Below are positions 15,053 to 31,100 of a stretch of 64,000 nucleotides of DNA, piece by piece. The DNA is taken from positions 3,319,001 to 3,383,000 of the forward strand of contig NC_092574.1 of assembly GCF_037975245.1 (NCBI RefSeq), in the 5' to 3' direction. This DNA comes from Apostichopus japonicus. Taxonomy: Eukaryota; Echinodermata; Holothuroidea; Aspidochirotida; Stichopodidae. The stretch's first letter is position 1. Each line of letters starts with the position of its first letter. Under the pieces are notes generated by a model. The model made no database searches. It was given only the letters and a program-made list of their open reading frames with translations, and was not told where the DNA came from. The translations under genes were made by a program, and so were the position numbers.

Positions 15053-18000
15053 GTACCGCACATTCGATTTATAGGTACCGCACATTATATTGATCGGTAC
15101 AAGACATTCTATTGATCGGTACCGCTCATTCTAATGATCGGTACCGAACATTCTATTGATCGGTACCGCACATTCGATTTATCGGTACCGAACATTCTAT
15201 TTATCGGTACCGCACATTCGATTTATCGATACCGCACATTCGTATTATCGGTACCGAACATTCGATTGTACGGTACCGCACATTCTATTCATCGGTACCG
15301 CACATTCTATTCATCGGTACCGAACATTCTATTTATCGGTACCGCACATTCGATTTATCGATACCGCACATTCGTATTATCGGTACCGCACATTCGATTG
15401 ATCGGTGCCGTACATTCTTTAATCGGTACCGCACATTCGATTTATCGATACCGCACATTCGTTCAATCGGTACCGCACATTCGTTTTATCGGTACCGCAC
15501 ATTCTATTTATCGGTACCGCACATTCGTTCAATCGGTACCGCACATTCTATTGATCGGTACCGAACATTCTATTTATCGGTACCGCACATTCTATTGATC
15601 AGTACCGCACATTCGATTTATCGTACCGCACATTATATTGATGAGTACCGCACATTCTATTGATTGGTACCGAAAATTCTATTGATCGGTACCGAACATT
15701 CTTTTTATCGGTACCGCACATTCTATTGATCAGTACCGCACATTCTATTGATTGGTACCGAATATTCTATTGATCGGTAACGCATATTTAATTTATCAAT
15801 ACCGCACATTATATTGATCGGTACCGCACATTATATTGATCGGTACCGAACATTCGATTGATCGGTACCGAACATTCTATTTATCGATACCGCACATTCG
15901 ATTGATCGGTACCGCACATTCGATTTATCGGTACCGAACATTCTATTTATCGGTACCGCACATTCGATTTATCGATACCGCACATTCGTATTATCGGTAC
16001 CGAACATTCGATTGTACGGTACCGCACATTCTATTCATCGGTACCGCACATTCTATTGATCGGTACCGAACATTCTATTTATCGGTACCGCACATTCGAT
16101 TTATCGGTACCGCACATTCGTTTTATCGGTACCGCACATTCTATTTATCGGTACCGCACATTCGTTCAATCGGTACCGCACATTCTATTGATCGGTACCG
16201 AACATTCTTTTTATCGGTACCGCACATTCTATTGATCAGTACCGCACATTCTATTGATTGGTACCGAATATTCTATTGATCGGTACCGCACATTTAATTT
16301 ATCAATACCGAACATTATATTGATCGGTTCCGCACATTCTATTCATCGGTACCGAACATTCGATTGATCGGTACCGAACATTCTATTTATCGATACCGCA
16401 CATTCGATTGATCGGTACCTCACATTCGACTGATAGGTACCGCACATTCGTTCAATCGGTACGGCACATTCGTTTTATCGGTACCGCACATTCTATTTAT
16501 CGATACCGCATATTATTTTGATTGGTACCGCACATTCAATTGATCGGTACCGAACATTCTTTTTATCAGTACCGCACATTATATTGATCAGTACCACACA
16601 TTCTATTGGTTGGTACCGAATATTCTATTGATCGGTACCGCACATTTGATTTATCGATATCGCTCATTATATTGATCGGTACCGCACATTCAATTGATCG
16701 GTACCGAACATTCTTTTTATCGGTACCGCACATTCTATTGATCAGTACCGCACATTCTATTGATTGGTACCGAATATTCTATTGATCGGTACCGCACATT
16801 TGATTTATCAATACCGCACATTATATTGATCGGTACCGCACATTCTATTCATCGGTACCGAACATTCGATTGATCGGTACCGAACATTCTATTTATCGAT
16901 ACCGCACATTCGATTTATCGGTACCTCACATTCGACTGATAGGTACCGCACATTCGATTTATAGGTACCGCACATTATATTGATCGGTACAAGACATTCT
17001 ATTGATCGGTACCGCTCATTCTAATGATCGGTACCGAACATTCTATTGATCGGTACCGCACATTCGATTTATCGGTACCGAACATTCTATTTATCGGTAC
17101 CGCACATTCGATTTATCGATACCGCACATTCGTATTATCGGTACCGAACATTCGATTGTACGGTACCGCACATTCTATTCATCGGTACCGCACATTCTAT
17201 TGATCGGTACCGAACATTCTATTTATCGGTACCGCACATTCGATTTATCGATACCGCACATTCGTATTATCGGTACCGCACATTCGATTGATCGGTGCCG
17301 TACATTCTTTAATCGGTACCGCACATTCGATTTATCGATACCGCACATTCGTTCAATCGGTACCGCACATTCGTTTTATCGGTACCGCACATTCTATTTA
17401 TCGGTACCGCACATTCGTTCAATCGGTACCGCACATTCTATTGATCGGTACCGAACATTCTATTTATCGGTACCGCACATTCTATTGATCAGTACCGCAC
17501 ATTCGATTTATCGTACCGCACATTATATTGATGAGTACCGCACATTCTATTGATTGGAACCAAAATATCTATTGATCGGTACCGAACATTCTTTTTATCG
17601 GTACCGCACATTCTATTGATCAGTACCGCACATTCTATTGATTGGTACCGAATATTCTATTGATCGGTACCGCACATTTGATTTATCAATACCGCACATT
17701 ATATTGATCGGTACCGCACATTCTATTCATCGGTACCAAACATTCGATTGATCGGTACCGAACATTCTATTTATCGATACCGCACATTCGATTGATCGGT
17801 ACCTCACATTCGACTGATAGGTACCGCACATTCGTTCAATCGGTACGGCACATTCGTTTTATCGGTACCGCACATTCTATTTATCGGTACCGCACATTAT
17901 TTTGATTGGTACCGCACATTCAATTGATCGGTACCGAACATTCTTTTTATCAGTACCGCACATTATATTGATCAGTACCGCACATTCTATTGGTTGGTAC

Positions 18001-19626
18001 CGAATATTTTATTGATCGGTACCGCACATTTGATTTATCGATACCGCTCATTATATTGATCGGTACCGCACATTCAATTGATCGGTACCGAACATTCTTT
18101 TTATCGGTACCGCACATTCTATTGATCAGTACCGCACATTCTATTGATTGGTACTGAATATTCTATTGATCGGTACCGCACATTTGATTTATCAATACCG
18201 CACATTATATTGATCGGTACCGCACATTCTATTCATCGGTACCGAACATTCGATTGATCGGTACCGAACATTCTATTTATCGATACCGCACATTCGATTG
18301 ATCGGTACCTCACATTCGACTGATAGGTACCGCACATTCGATTTATAGGTACCGCACATTATATTGATCGGTACAAGACATTCTATTGATCGGTACCGCT
18401 CATTCTAATGATCGGTACCGAACATTCTATTTATCGGTACCGCACATTCGATTTATCGATACCGCACATTCGTATTATCGGTACCGCACATTCGATTGAT
18501 CGGTGCCGTACATTCTTTAATCGGTACCGCACATTCGATTTATCGATACCGCACATTCGTTTTATCGGTACCGCACATTCGTTTTATCGGTACCGCACAT
18601 TCTATTTATCGGTACCGCACATTCTATTGATAGGTGCCGCACATTCTATTGATCGGTACCGAACATTCTATTTATCGGTACCGCACATTCTATTGATCAG
18701 TACCGAACATTCGATTTATCGTACCGCACATTATATTGATGAGTACCGCACATTCTATTGATTGGTAACGAAAATTCTATTGATCGGTACCGCACATTCG
18801 ATGTATCGGTACCGCACATTATATTGATCGGTACCGAACATTCTATTTATCGGTACCGCACATTCGATTTATCGATACCGCACATTCGTATTATCGGTAC
18901 CGAACATTCGATTGTACGGTACCGCACATTCTATTCATCGGTACCGCACATTCTATTGATCGGTACCGAACATTCTATTTATCGGTACCGCACATTCGAT
19001 TTATCGATACCGCACATTCGTATTATCGGTACCGCACATTCGATTGATCGGTGCCGTACATTCTTTAATCGGTACCGCACATTCGATTTATCGATACCGC
19101 ACATTCGTTCAATCGGTACCGCACATTCGTTTTATCGGTACCGCACATTCTATTTATCGGTACCGCACATTCGTTCAATCGGTACCGCACATTCTATTGA
19201 TCGGTACCGAACATTCTATTTATCGGTACCGCACATTCTATTGATCAGTACCGCACATTCGATTTATCGTACCGCACATTATATTGATGAGTACCGCACA
19301 TTCTATTGATTGGAACCAAAATATCTATTGATCGGTACCGAACATTCTTTTTATCGGTACCGCACATTCTATTGATCAGTACCGCACATTCTATTGATTG
19401 GTACCGAATATTCTATTGATCGGTACCGCACATTTGATTTATCAATACCGCACATTATATTGATCGGTACCGCACATTCTATTCATCGGTACCGAACATT
19501 CGATTGATCGGTACCGAACATTCTATTTATCGATACCGCACATTCGATTGATCGGTACCTCACATTCGACTGATAGGTACCGCACATTCGTTCAATCGGT
19601 ACGGCACATTCGTTTTATCGGTACCG
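15053..19626. repeat. Locally rearranged satellite segment with a 1,756-bp internal duplication
   Basis: This part does not fit the 4,793-bp frame. About 17,083-17,870 is repeated at 18,839-19,626 (offset 1,756), including the private GGAACCAAAATATC monomer at about 17,556 and 19,312. Smaller shared pieces occur at about 1,384-bp spacing, such as the CGGTACGGCAC variant near 16,458 and 17,842. The whole segment is copied in the second super-unit at about 40,154-44,727. Confidence 0.75.
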
Positions 19627-22600
19627 CACATTCGTATTATCGGTACCGCACATTCGATTTATCGGTGCCGTACATTCTTTAATCGGTACCGCACATTCGA
19701 TTTATCGATACCGCACATTCGTTCAATCGGTACCGCACATTCGTTTTATCGGTACCGCACATTCTATTTATCGGCAACGCACATTCGATTTATAGGTACC
19801 GCACATTCGAATGATCGATAAGGCACATTCGATTTATCGGTACCGCACATTCGATTTATCGGTACCGCACATTCGATTGATCCTCACCGCACATTCGATT
19901 GATCGGTACCGCACATTCGATTGATCGGCACCGCACATTCGATTGATCGTTACCGCACATTCGATTAATCGGTACCGCACATTCGATTGATCGGTACCGC
20001 ACATTCGATTGATCGGTACCGCACATTCGATTGATCGTCATCGCACATTCGATTGATCGTCACCGCACAATCGATTTATCGTTACCGCACATTCGATTAA
20101 TCGGTACCGCACATTCGATTGATCGTTACCGCACATTCGATTGATCGGTACCGCACATTCGATTGATCGTCATCGCACATTCGATTGATCGTCATCGCAC
20201 ATTCGATTGATCGGTACCGCACATTCGATTGCTGCACATTCGATTTATCGGTACCGCACATTCTATTGATCGGTACCGCACATTCTTTTAATCGGTACCG
20301 AACGTTCTATTAATCGGTACCGCACATTCTATTGATTGTCACCGAACATTCTATTGATCGGTACCGCACATTCCATTAATCGGTACCGCACATTCTATTG
20401 ATCGGTACCGAACATTATAATGATTGGTACCGCACATTCGATTTATCGGTACCGCACATTATATTGATCGGTACCGAACAATCTAATGATCGGTACCGCA
20501 CATTCGATTTATCGGTACCGCACATTATATTGATCGGTACCGATTATTCTAATGATCGGTACCGCACATTCGATTGATCGGTACCGCACATTCAATTGAT
20601 TGGTTCCGCACATTATGATGATCGGTACCGCACATTCTATTTATAGGTATCGCACATTCTATTGATCGGTACAGCACATTATATTGATCGGTACCGAACA
20701 TTCTATTTATAGGTACCGTACATTCTATTGATGAGTACCGCACATTCTATTGATTGGTACCGAAAATTCTTTTGATCGGTACTGCACATTCGATTTATCG
20801 GTACCGCACATTATATTGATCGGTCCCACACATTTCTTTTATCGGTATCGCAAATTCGTTTTATCGGTACCGCACATTAGATTGATCGGTATCGCACAAT
20901 CGATTGTTCGGTACCGCACAATCGATTGATCAGTAGCGCACATTCGATTGATCGGTACAGCACAATCGATATTTCGGTACCGCACAATCGATTGATCGAT
21001 ACTGAATATTCGATTGTTCGGTACCGCACATTCAATTGATCGGTACAGCACATTCGATTGATCGGTACCGCACAATCGATTGTTCAGTACCGCAGATTCT
21101 ATTGATTGGTACCGAACATTCTATTGATCGGTACTGCACATTCGATTTATCGGTACCGCACATTCTATTGATCGGTACCGCACATTCTTTTAATCGGTAC
21201 CGAACATTCTATTTATCGGTACCGCACATTCTATTGATTGTCACCGAACATTCTATTGATCGGTACCGCACATTCGATTAATCGGTACCGCACATTATAT
21301 TGATCGGTACCGAACATTCTATTTATAGGTACCGCACATTCTATTGATGAGTACCGCACATTCTATTGATTGGTACCGAAAATTCTATTGATCGGTACCG
21401 CACATTCGATTTATCGGTACCGCACATTATATTGATCGGTCCCACACATTGCTTTTATCGGTATCGCAAATTCGTATTATCGGTACCGCACATTAGATTG
21501 ATCGGTACCGCACAATCGATTGTTCGGTACCGCACAATCGATTGATCAGTAGCGCAGATTCGATTGATCGGTACAGCACAATCGATTGTTCGGTACCGCA
21601 CAATCGATTGATCGATACTGAATATTCGATTGTTCGATTGTTCGGTACCGCACATTCCATTGATCGGTACCGCACATTCGATTGATCGGTACCGCACAAT
21701 CGATTGTTCAGTACCGCAGATTCTATTGATTGGTACCGAACATTCTATTGATCGGTACAGCAAATTCGATTTATCGGTACCGCACATTCTATTGATCGGT
21801 ACCGCACATTAAATTGATTGGTACCGCACATTATGATGATCGGTACCGCACATTCTATTTATAGGTACCGCACATTCTATTGATCGGTACAGCACATTAT
21901 ATTGATCGGTACCGAACATTCTATTTATAGGTACCGCACATTCTATTGATGAGTACTGCACATTCTATTGATTGGTACCGAAAATTCTATTGATCAGTAC
22001 CGCACATTCGATTTATCAATACCGCACATTCGTATTATCGGTACCGCACATTCTATTGATCGGTACCGAACATTCTATTTATCGGTACCGCACATTCGAT
22101 TTATCGATACCGCACATTCGTATTATCGGTACCGCACATTCTATTGATCGGTGCCGTACATTCTTTAATCGGTACCGCACATTCGATTTATCGATACCGC
22201 ACATTCGTTCAATCGGTACCGCACATTATTTTGATTGGTACCGCACATTAAATTGATCGGTACCGAACATTCTTTTTATCAGTACCGCACATTATATTGA
22301 TCAGTACCGCACATTCTATTGGTTGGTACCGAATATTCTATTGATCGGTACCGCACATTTGATTTATCGATATCGCTCATTATATTGATCGGTACCGCAC
22401 ATTCAATTGATCGGTACCGAACATTCTTTTTATCGGTACCGCACATTCTATTGATCAGTACCGCACATTCTATTGATTGGTACCGAATATTCTATTGATC
22501 GGTACCGCACATTTGATTTATCAATATCGCACATTATATTGATCGGTACCGCACATTCTATTCATCGGTACCGAACATTCGATTGATCGGTACCGAACAT

Positions 22601-24534
22601 TCTATTTATCGATACCGCACATTCGATTGATCGGTACCTCACATTCGACTGATAGGTACCGCACATTCGATTTATAGGTACCGCACATTATATTGATCGG
22701 TACAAGACATTCTATTGATCGGTACCGCTCATTCTAATGATCGGTACCGAACATTCTATTGATCGGTACCGCACATTCGATTAATCGGTACCGCACATTC
22801 TATTGATCGGTACCGAACATTCTAATGATTGGTACCGCACATTCGATTTATCGGTACCGCACATTATATTGATCAGTACCGAACATTCTATTGATCGGTA
22901 CCGCACATTCGATTGATCAGTACCGCACATTAAATTGATTGGTACCGCACATTATGATGATCGGTACCGCACATTCTATTTATAGGTACCGCACATTCTA
23001 TTGATCGGTACAGCACATTATATTGATCGGTACCGAACATTCTATTTATAGGTACCGCACATTCTATTGATGAGTACCGCACATTCTATTGATTGGTACC
23101 GAAAATTCTATTGATCAGTACCGCACATTCGATTTATCGATACCGCACATTCGTATTATCGGTACCGAAAATTCTATTTATCGGTACCGCACATTGTATT
23201 GATCGGTACCGAACATTCTATTTATCGGTACCGCACATTCGATTTATCGATACCGCACATTCGTATTATCGGTACCGCACATTCGATTGATCGGTGCCGT
23301 ACATTCTTTAATCGGTACCGCACATTCGATTTATCGATACCGCACATTCGTTCAATCGGTACCGCACATTCGTTTTATCGGTACCGCACATTCTATTTAT
23401 CGGTACCGCACATTCTATTGATAGGTGCCGCACATTCAATTGATCGGTACCGAACATTCTATTTATCGGTACCGCACATTCGTTTTATCAGTACCGAACA
23501 TTCGATTTATCGTACCGCACATTATATTGATGAGTACCGCACATTCTATTGATTGGTACCGAAAATTCTATTGATCGGTACCGCACATTCGATGTATCGG
23601 TACCGCACATTATATTGATCGGTACCGAACATTCTATTTATCGGTACCGCACATTCTATTCATCAATACCTCACATTCGATGTATCGGTACCGCACATTC
23701 GTTTGTTCGGAACAGCACATTCTATTGATCGGTACCGCACATTCTATTCATCGGTACCGAATATTCTATTCATCGGTACCGTACATTCGATTTATCGGTA
23801 CCGCACATTCGATTTATCGGTACAGCACATTATTTTGATTGGTACCGCACATTCAATTGATCGGTACCGAACATTCTTTTTATCGGTACCGCACATTCTA
23901 TTGATCAGTACCGCACATTCTATTGATTGGTACCGAATATTCTATTGATCGGTACCGCACATTTGATTTATCAATACCGCACATTATATTGATCGGTACC
24001 GCACATTCTATTCATCGGTACCGAACATTCGATTGATCGGTACCGAACATTCTATTTATCGATACCGCACATTCGATTGATCGGTACCTCACATTCGACT
24101 GATAGGTACCGCACATTCGATTTATAGGTACCGCACATTATATTGATCGGTACAAGACATTCTATTGATCGGTACCGCTCATTCTAATGATCGGTACCGA
24201 ACATTCTATTGATCGGTACCGCACATTCGATTTATCGGTACCGAACATTCTATTTATCGGTACCGCACATTCGATTTATCGATACCGCACATTCGTATTA
24301 TCGGTACCGAACATTCGATTGTACGGTACCGCACATTCTATTCATCGGTACCGCACATTCTATTCATCGGTACCGAACATTCTATTTATCGGTACCGCAC
24401 ATTCGATTTATCGATACCGCACATTCGTATTATCGGTACCGCACATTCGATTGATCGGTGCCGTACATTCTTTAATCGGTACCGCACATTCGATTTATCG
24501 ATACCGCACATTCGTTCAATCGGTACCGCACATT
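19627..24534. repeat. Copy of 8,903-13,810 at offset 10,724
   Basis: The order of variant monomers from about 19,627 follows that from 8,903 at a constant 10,724-bp offset. It ends near 24,534, where this copy reads CGTTTTATCGG and the source reads CGATTTATCGG followed by a divergent junction. Small differences (for example AAATTCGTTTT near 20,852 against AAAATCGTTTT near 10,128) show that it diverged before the 25.1-kb duplication, which copied it to about 44,728-46,174 (truncated). Confidence 0.85.
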
Positions 24535-25101
24535 CGTTTTATCGGTACCGCACATTCTATTTATCGGTACCGCACATTCTATTGATAGGTGCCGCACATT
24601 CTATTGATCGGTACCGAACATTCTATTTATCGGTACCGCACATTCTATTGATCAGTACCGCACATTCGATTTATCGTACCGCACATTCTATTCATCGGTA
24701 CGTCACATTCGATTTATCGGTACCGCACAATCGTTTGTTCGGTACAGCACATTCTATTGATCGGTACCGCACATTCTTTTAATCGGTACCGAACATTCGA
24801 TTTATCGGTACCGCACATTCTATTGATTGTCACCGAACATTCTATTGATCGGTACCGCACATTCGATTAATCGGTACCGCACATTCCATTGATCGGTACT
24901 GAACATCCTAATGATTGGTACCGCACATTCGATTTATCGGTACCACACATTATATTGATCAGTACCGAACATTCTATTGATCGGTACCGCACATTCGATT
25001 GATCAGTACCGCACATTAAATTGATTGGTACCGCACATTATGATGATCGGTACCGCACATTCTATTTATAGGTACCGCACATTCTATTGATCGGTACAGC
25101 A

Positions 25102-28100
25102 CATTATATTGATCGGTACCGAACATTCTATTTATAGGTACCGCACATTCTATTGATGAGTACCGCACATTCTATTGATTGGTACCGCACATTCTATTGA
25201 TCGGTACCGCACATTCTATTGATCGGTACCGAACATTCTATTTATCGGTACCGCACATTCGATATATCGATACCGCACATTCGTTCAATCGGTACCGCAC
25301 ATTCGTTTTATCGGTACCGCACATTCTATTTATCGGTACCGCACATTCTATTGATCGGTACCGCACATTCTATTCATCAATACCTCACATTCGATTTATC
25401 GGTACCGCACATTCGTTTGGTCGGTACAGCACATTCTATTGATCGGTACCGCACATTCTATTCATCGGTACCGAATATTCTATTCATCGGTACCGTACAT
25501 TCGATTTATCGGTACCGCACATTCGATTTATCGATACCGCACATTCGTTCAATCGGTACCGCACATTCGTTTTATCGGTACCGCACATTCTATTTATCGC
25601 TACCGCACATTATTTTGATTGGTACCGCACATTCAATTGATCGGTACCGAACATTCTTTTTATCAGTACCGCACATTATATTGATCAGTACCGCACATTC
25701 TATTGGTTGGTACCGAATATTCTATTGATCGGTACCGCACATTTGATTTATCGATATCGCTCATTATATTGATCGGTACCGCACATTCTATTGATCGGTA
25801 CCGAACATTCTATTTATCGGTACCGCACATTCTATTGATCAGTACCGAACATTCGATTTATCGTACCGCACATTATATTGATGAGTACCGCACATTCTAT
25901 TGATTGGTACCGAAAATTCTATTGATCGGTACCGCACATTCGATGTATCGGTACCGCACATTATATTGATCGGTACCGAACATTCTATTTATCGGTACCG
26001 CACATTCTATTCATCAATACCTCACATTCGATGTATCGGTACCGCACATTCGTTTGTTCGGAACAGCACATTCTATTGATCGGTACCGCACATTCTATTC
26101 ATCGGTACCGAATATTCTATTCATCGGTACCGTACATTCGATTTATCGGTACCGCACATTCGATTTATCGGTACAGCACATTATTTTGATTGGTACCGCA
26201 CATTCAATTGATCGGTACCGAACATTCTTTTTATCGGTACCGCACATTCTATTGATCAGTACCGCACATTCTATTGATTGGTACCGAATATTCTATTGAT
26301 CGGTACCGCACATTTGATTTATCAATACCGCACATTATATTGATCGGTACCGCACATTCTATTCATCGGTACCGAACATTCGATTGATCGGTACCGAACA
26401 TTCTATTTATCGATACCGCACATTCGATTGATCGGTACCTCACATTCGACTGATAGGTACCGCACATTCGATTTATAGGTACCGCACATTATATTGATCG
26501 GTACAAGACATTCTATTGATCGGTACCGCTCATTCTAATGATCGGTACCGAACATTCTATTGATCGGTACCGCACATTCGATTTATCGGTACCGAACATT
26601 CTATTTATCGGTACCGCACATTCGATTTATCGATACCGCACATTCGTATTATCGGTACCGAACATTCGATTGTACGGTACCGCACATTCTATTCATCGGT
26701 ACCGCACATTCTATTCATCGGTACCGAACATTCTATTTATCGGTACCGCACATTCGATTTATCGATACCGCACATTCGTATTATCGGTACCGCACATTCG
26801 ATTGATCGGTGCCGTACATTCTTTAATCGGTACCGCACATTCGATTTATCGATACCGCACATTCGTTCAATCGGTACCGCACATTCGTTTTATCGGTACC
26901 GCACATTCTATTTATCGGTACCGCACATTCTATTGATAGGTGCCGCACATTCTATTGATCGGTACCGAACATTCTATTTATCGGTACCGCACATTCTATT
27001 GATCAGTACCGCACATTCGATTTATCGTACCGCACATTCTATTCATCGGTACGTCACATTCGATTTATCGGTACCGCACAATCGTTTGTTCGGTACAGCA
27101 CATTCTATTGATCGGTACCGCACATTCTTTTAATCGGTACCGAACATTCGATTTATCGGTACCGCACATTCTATTGATTGTCACCGAACATTCTATTGAT
27201 CGGTACCGCACATTCGATTAATCGGTACCGCACATTCCATTGATCGGTACTGAACATCCTAATGATTGGTACCGCACATTCGATTTATCGGTACCACACA
27301 TTATATTGATCAGTACCGAACATTCTATTGATCGGTACCGCACATTCGATTGATCAGTACCGCACATTAAATTGATTGGTACCGCACATTATGATGATCG
27401 GTACCGCACATTCTATTTATAGGTACCGCACATTCTATTGATCGGTACAGCACATTATATTGATCGGTACCGAACATTCTATTTATAGGTACCGCACATT
27501 CTATTGATGAGTACCGCACATTCTATTGATTGGTACCGCACATTCTATTGATCGGTACCGCACATTCTATTGATCGGTACCGAACATTCTATTTATCGGT
27601 ACCGCACATTCGATATATCGATACCGCACATTCGTTCAATCGGTACCGCACATTCGTTTTATCGGTACCGCACATTCTATTTATCGGTACCGCACATTCT
27701 ATTGATCGGTACCGCACATTCTATTCATCAATACCTCACATTCGATTTATCGGTACCGCACATTCGTTTGGTCGGTACAGCACATTCTATTGATCGGTAC
27801 CGCACATTCTATTCATCGGTACCGAATATTCTATTCATCGGTACCGTACATTCGATTTATCGGTACCGCACATTCGATTTATCGATACCGCACATTCGTT
27901 CAATCGGTACCGCACATTCGTTTTATCGGTACCGCACATTCTATTTATCGGTACCGCACATTATTTTGATTGGTACCGCACATTCAATTGATCGGTACCG
28001 AACATTCTTTTTATCAGTACCGCACATTATATTGATCAGTACCGCACATTCTATTGGTTGGTACCGAATATTCTATTGATCGGTACCGCACATTTGATTT

Positions 28101-31100
28101 ATCGATATCGCTCATTATATTGATCGGTACCGCACATTCAATTGATCGGTACCGAACATTCTTTATATCGGTACCGCACATTCTATTGATCAGTACCGCA
28201 CATTCTATTGATTGGTACCGAATATTCTATTGATCGGTACCGCACATTTGATTTATCAATACCGCACATTATATTGATCGGTACCGCACATTCTATTCAT
28301 CGGTACCGAACATTCGATTGATCGGTACCGAACATTCTATTTATCGATACCGCACATTCGATTGATCGGTACCTCACATTCGACTGATAGGTACCGCACA
28401 TTATATTGATCGGTACCGAACATTCTATTTATCGGTACCGCACATTCTATTCATCAATACCTCACATTCGATGTATCGGTACCGCACATTCGTTTGTTCG
28501 GAACAGCACATTCTATTGATCGGTACCGCACATTCTATTCATCGGTACCGAATATTCTATTCATCGGTACCGTACATTCGATTTATCGGTACCGCACATT
28601 CGATTTATCGGTACCGCACATTATTTTGATTGGTACCGCACATTCAATTGATCGGTACCGAACATTCTTTTTATCGGTACCGCACATTCTATTGATCAGT
28701 ACCGCACATTCTATTGATTGGTACCGAATATTCTATTGATCGGTACCGCACATTTGATTTATCAATACCGCACATTATATTGATCGGTACCGCACATTCT
28801 ATTCATCGGTACCGAACATTCGATTGATCGGTACCGAACATTCTATTTATCGATACCGCACATTCGATTGATCGGTACCTCACATTCGACTGATAGGTAC
28901 CGCACATTCGATTTATAGGTACCGCACATTATATTGATCGGTACAAGACATTCTATTGATCGGTACCGCTCATTCTAATGATCGGTACCGAACATTCTAT
29001 TGATCGGTACCGCACATTCGATTTATCGGTACCGAACATTCTATTTATCGGTACCGCACATTCGATTTATCGATACCGCACATTCGTATTATCGGTACCG
29101 AACATTCGATTGTACGGTACCGCACATTCTATTCATCGGTACCGCACATTCTATTCATCGGTACCGAACATTCTATTTATCGGTACCGCACATTCGATTT
29201 ATCGATACCGCACATTCGTATTATCGGTACCGCACATTCGATTTATCGGTGCCGTACATTCTTTAATCGGTACCGCACATTCGATTTATCGATACCGCAC
29301 ATTCGTTCAATCGGTACCGCACATTCGTTTTATCGGTACCGCACATTCTATTTATCGGCAACGCACATTCGATTTATAGGTACCGCACATTCGAATGATC
29401 GATAAGGCACATTCGATTGATCGGTACCGCACATTCGATTTATCGGTACCGCACATTCGATTGATCCTCACCGCACATTCGATTGATCGGTACCGCACAT
29501 TCGATTGATCGGCACCGCACATTCGATTGATCGTTACCGCACATTCGATTAATCGGTACCGCACATTCGATTGATCGGTACCGCACATTCGATTGATCGG
29601 TACCGCACATTCGATTGATCGTCATCGCACATTCGATTGATCGTCACCGCACAATCGATTTATCGTTACCGCACATTCGATTAATCGGTACCGCACATTC
29701 GATTGATCGTTACCGCACATTCGATTGATCGGTACCGCACATTCGATTGATCGTCATCGCACATTCGATTGATCGTCATCGCACATTCGATTGATCGGTA
29801 CCGCACATTCGATTGCTGCACATTCGATTTATCGGTACCGCACATTCTATTGATCGGTACCGCACATTCTTTTAATCGGTACCGAACGTTCTATTAATCG
29901 GTACCGCACATTCTATTGATTGTCACCGAACATTCTATTGATCGGTACCGCACATTCCATTAATCGGTACCGCACATTCTATTGATCGGTACCGAACATT
30001 ATAATGATTGGTACCGCACATTCGATTTATCGGTACCGCACATTATATTGATCGGTACCGAACAATCTAATGATCGGTACCGCACATTCGATTTATCGGT
30101 ACCGCACATTATATTGATCGGTACCGATTATTCTAATGATCGGTACCGCACATTCGATTGATCGGTACCGCACATTCAATTGATTGGTTCCGCACATTAT
30201 GATGATCGGTACCGCACATTCTATTTATAGGTATCGCACATTCTATTGATCGGTACAGCACATTATATTGATCGGTACCGAACATTCTATTTATAGGTAC
30301 CGTACATTCTATTGATGAGTACCGCACATTCTATTGATTGGTACCGAAAATTCTTTTGATCGGTACTGCACATTCGATTTATCGGTACCGCACATTATAT
30401 TGATCGGTCCCACACATTTCTTTTATCGGTATCGCAAAATCGTTTTATCGGTACCGCACATTAGATTGATCGGTATCGCACAATCGATTGTTCGGTACCG
30501 CACAATCGATTGATCAGTAGCGCACATTCGATTGATCGGTACAGCACAATCGATATTTCGGTACCGCACAATCGATTGATCGATACTGAATATTCGATTG
30601 TTCGGTACCGCACATTCAATTGATCGGTACAGCACATTCGATTGATCGGTACCGCACAATCGATTGTTCAGTACCGCAGATTCTATTGATTGGTACCGAA
30701 CATTCTATTGATCGGTACTGCACATTCGATTTATCGGTACCGCACATTCTATTGATCGGTACCGCACATTCTTTTAATCGGTACCGAACATTCTATTTAT
30801 CGGTACCGCACATTCTATTGATTGTCACCGAACATTCTATTGATCGGTACCGCACATTCGATTAATCGGTACCGCACATTATATTGATCGGTACCGAACA
30901 TTCTATTTATAGGTACCGCACATTCTATTGATGAGTACCGCACATTCTATTGATTGGTACCGAAAATTCTATTGATCGGTACCGCACATTCGATTTATCG
31001 GTACCGCACATTATATTGATCGGTCCCACACATTGCTTTTATCGGTATCGCAAATTCGTATTATCGGTACCGCACATTAGATTGATCGGTACCGCACAAT

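Larger units (their letters stand above)
1..25101. repeat. 25,101-bp higher-order super-unit, copy 1 (complete)
   Basis: Base 1 starts the same CATTATATTGATCGG context found at 25,102. Many landmarks across the first 21 kb recur exactly 25,101 bp later. Private variants are shared, for example the CGCTACC change near 498, CAATTCCTCAC near 13,864, GTAACGCATATTTAATT near 15,778 and GGAACCAAAATATC near 17,556. The length is one base short of 1,141 monomers of 22 bp. The same context also occurs at 2,352, so the start of the unit is set by the window edge and is not a biological boundary. Confidence 0.93.
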
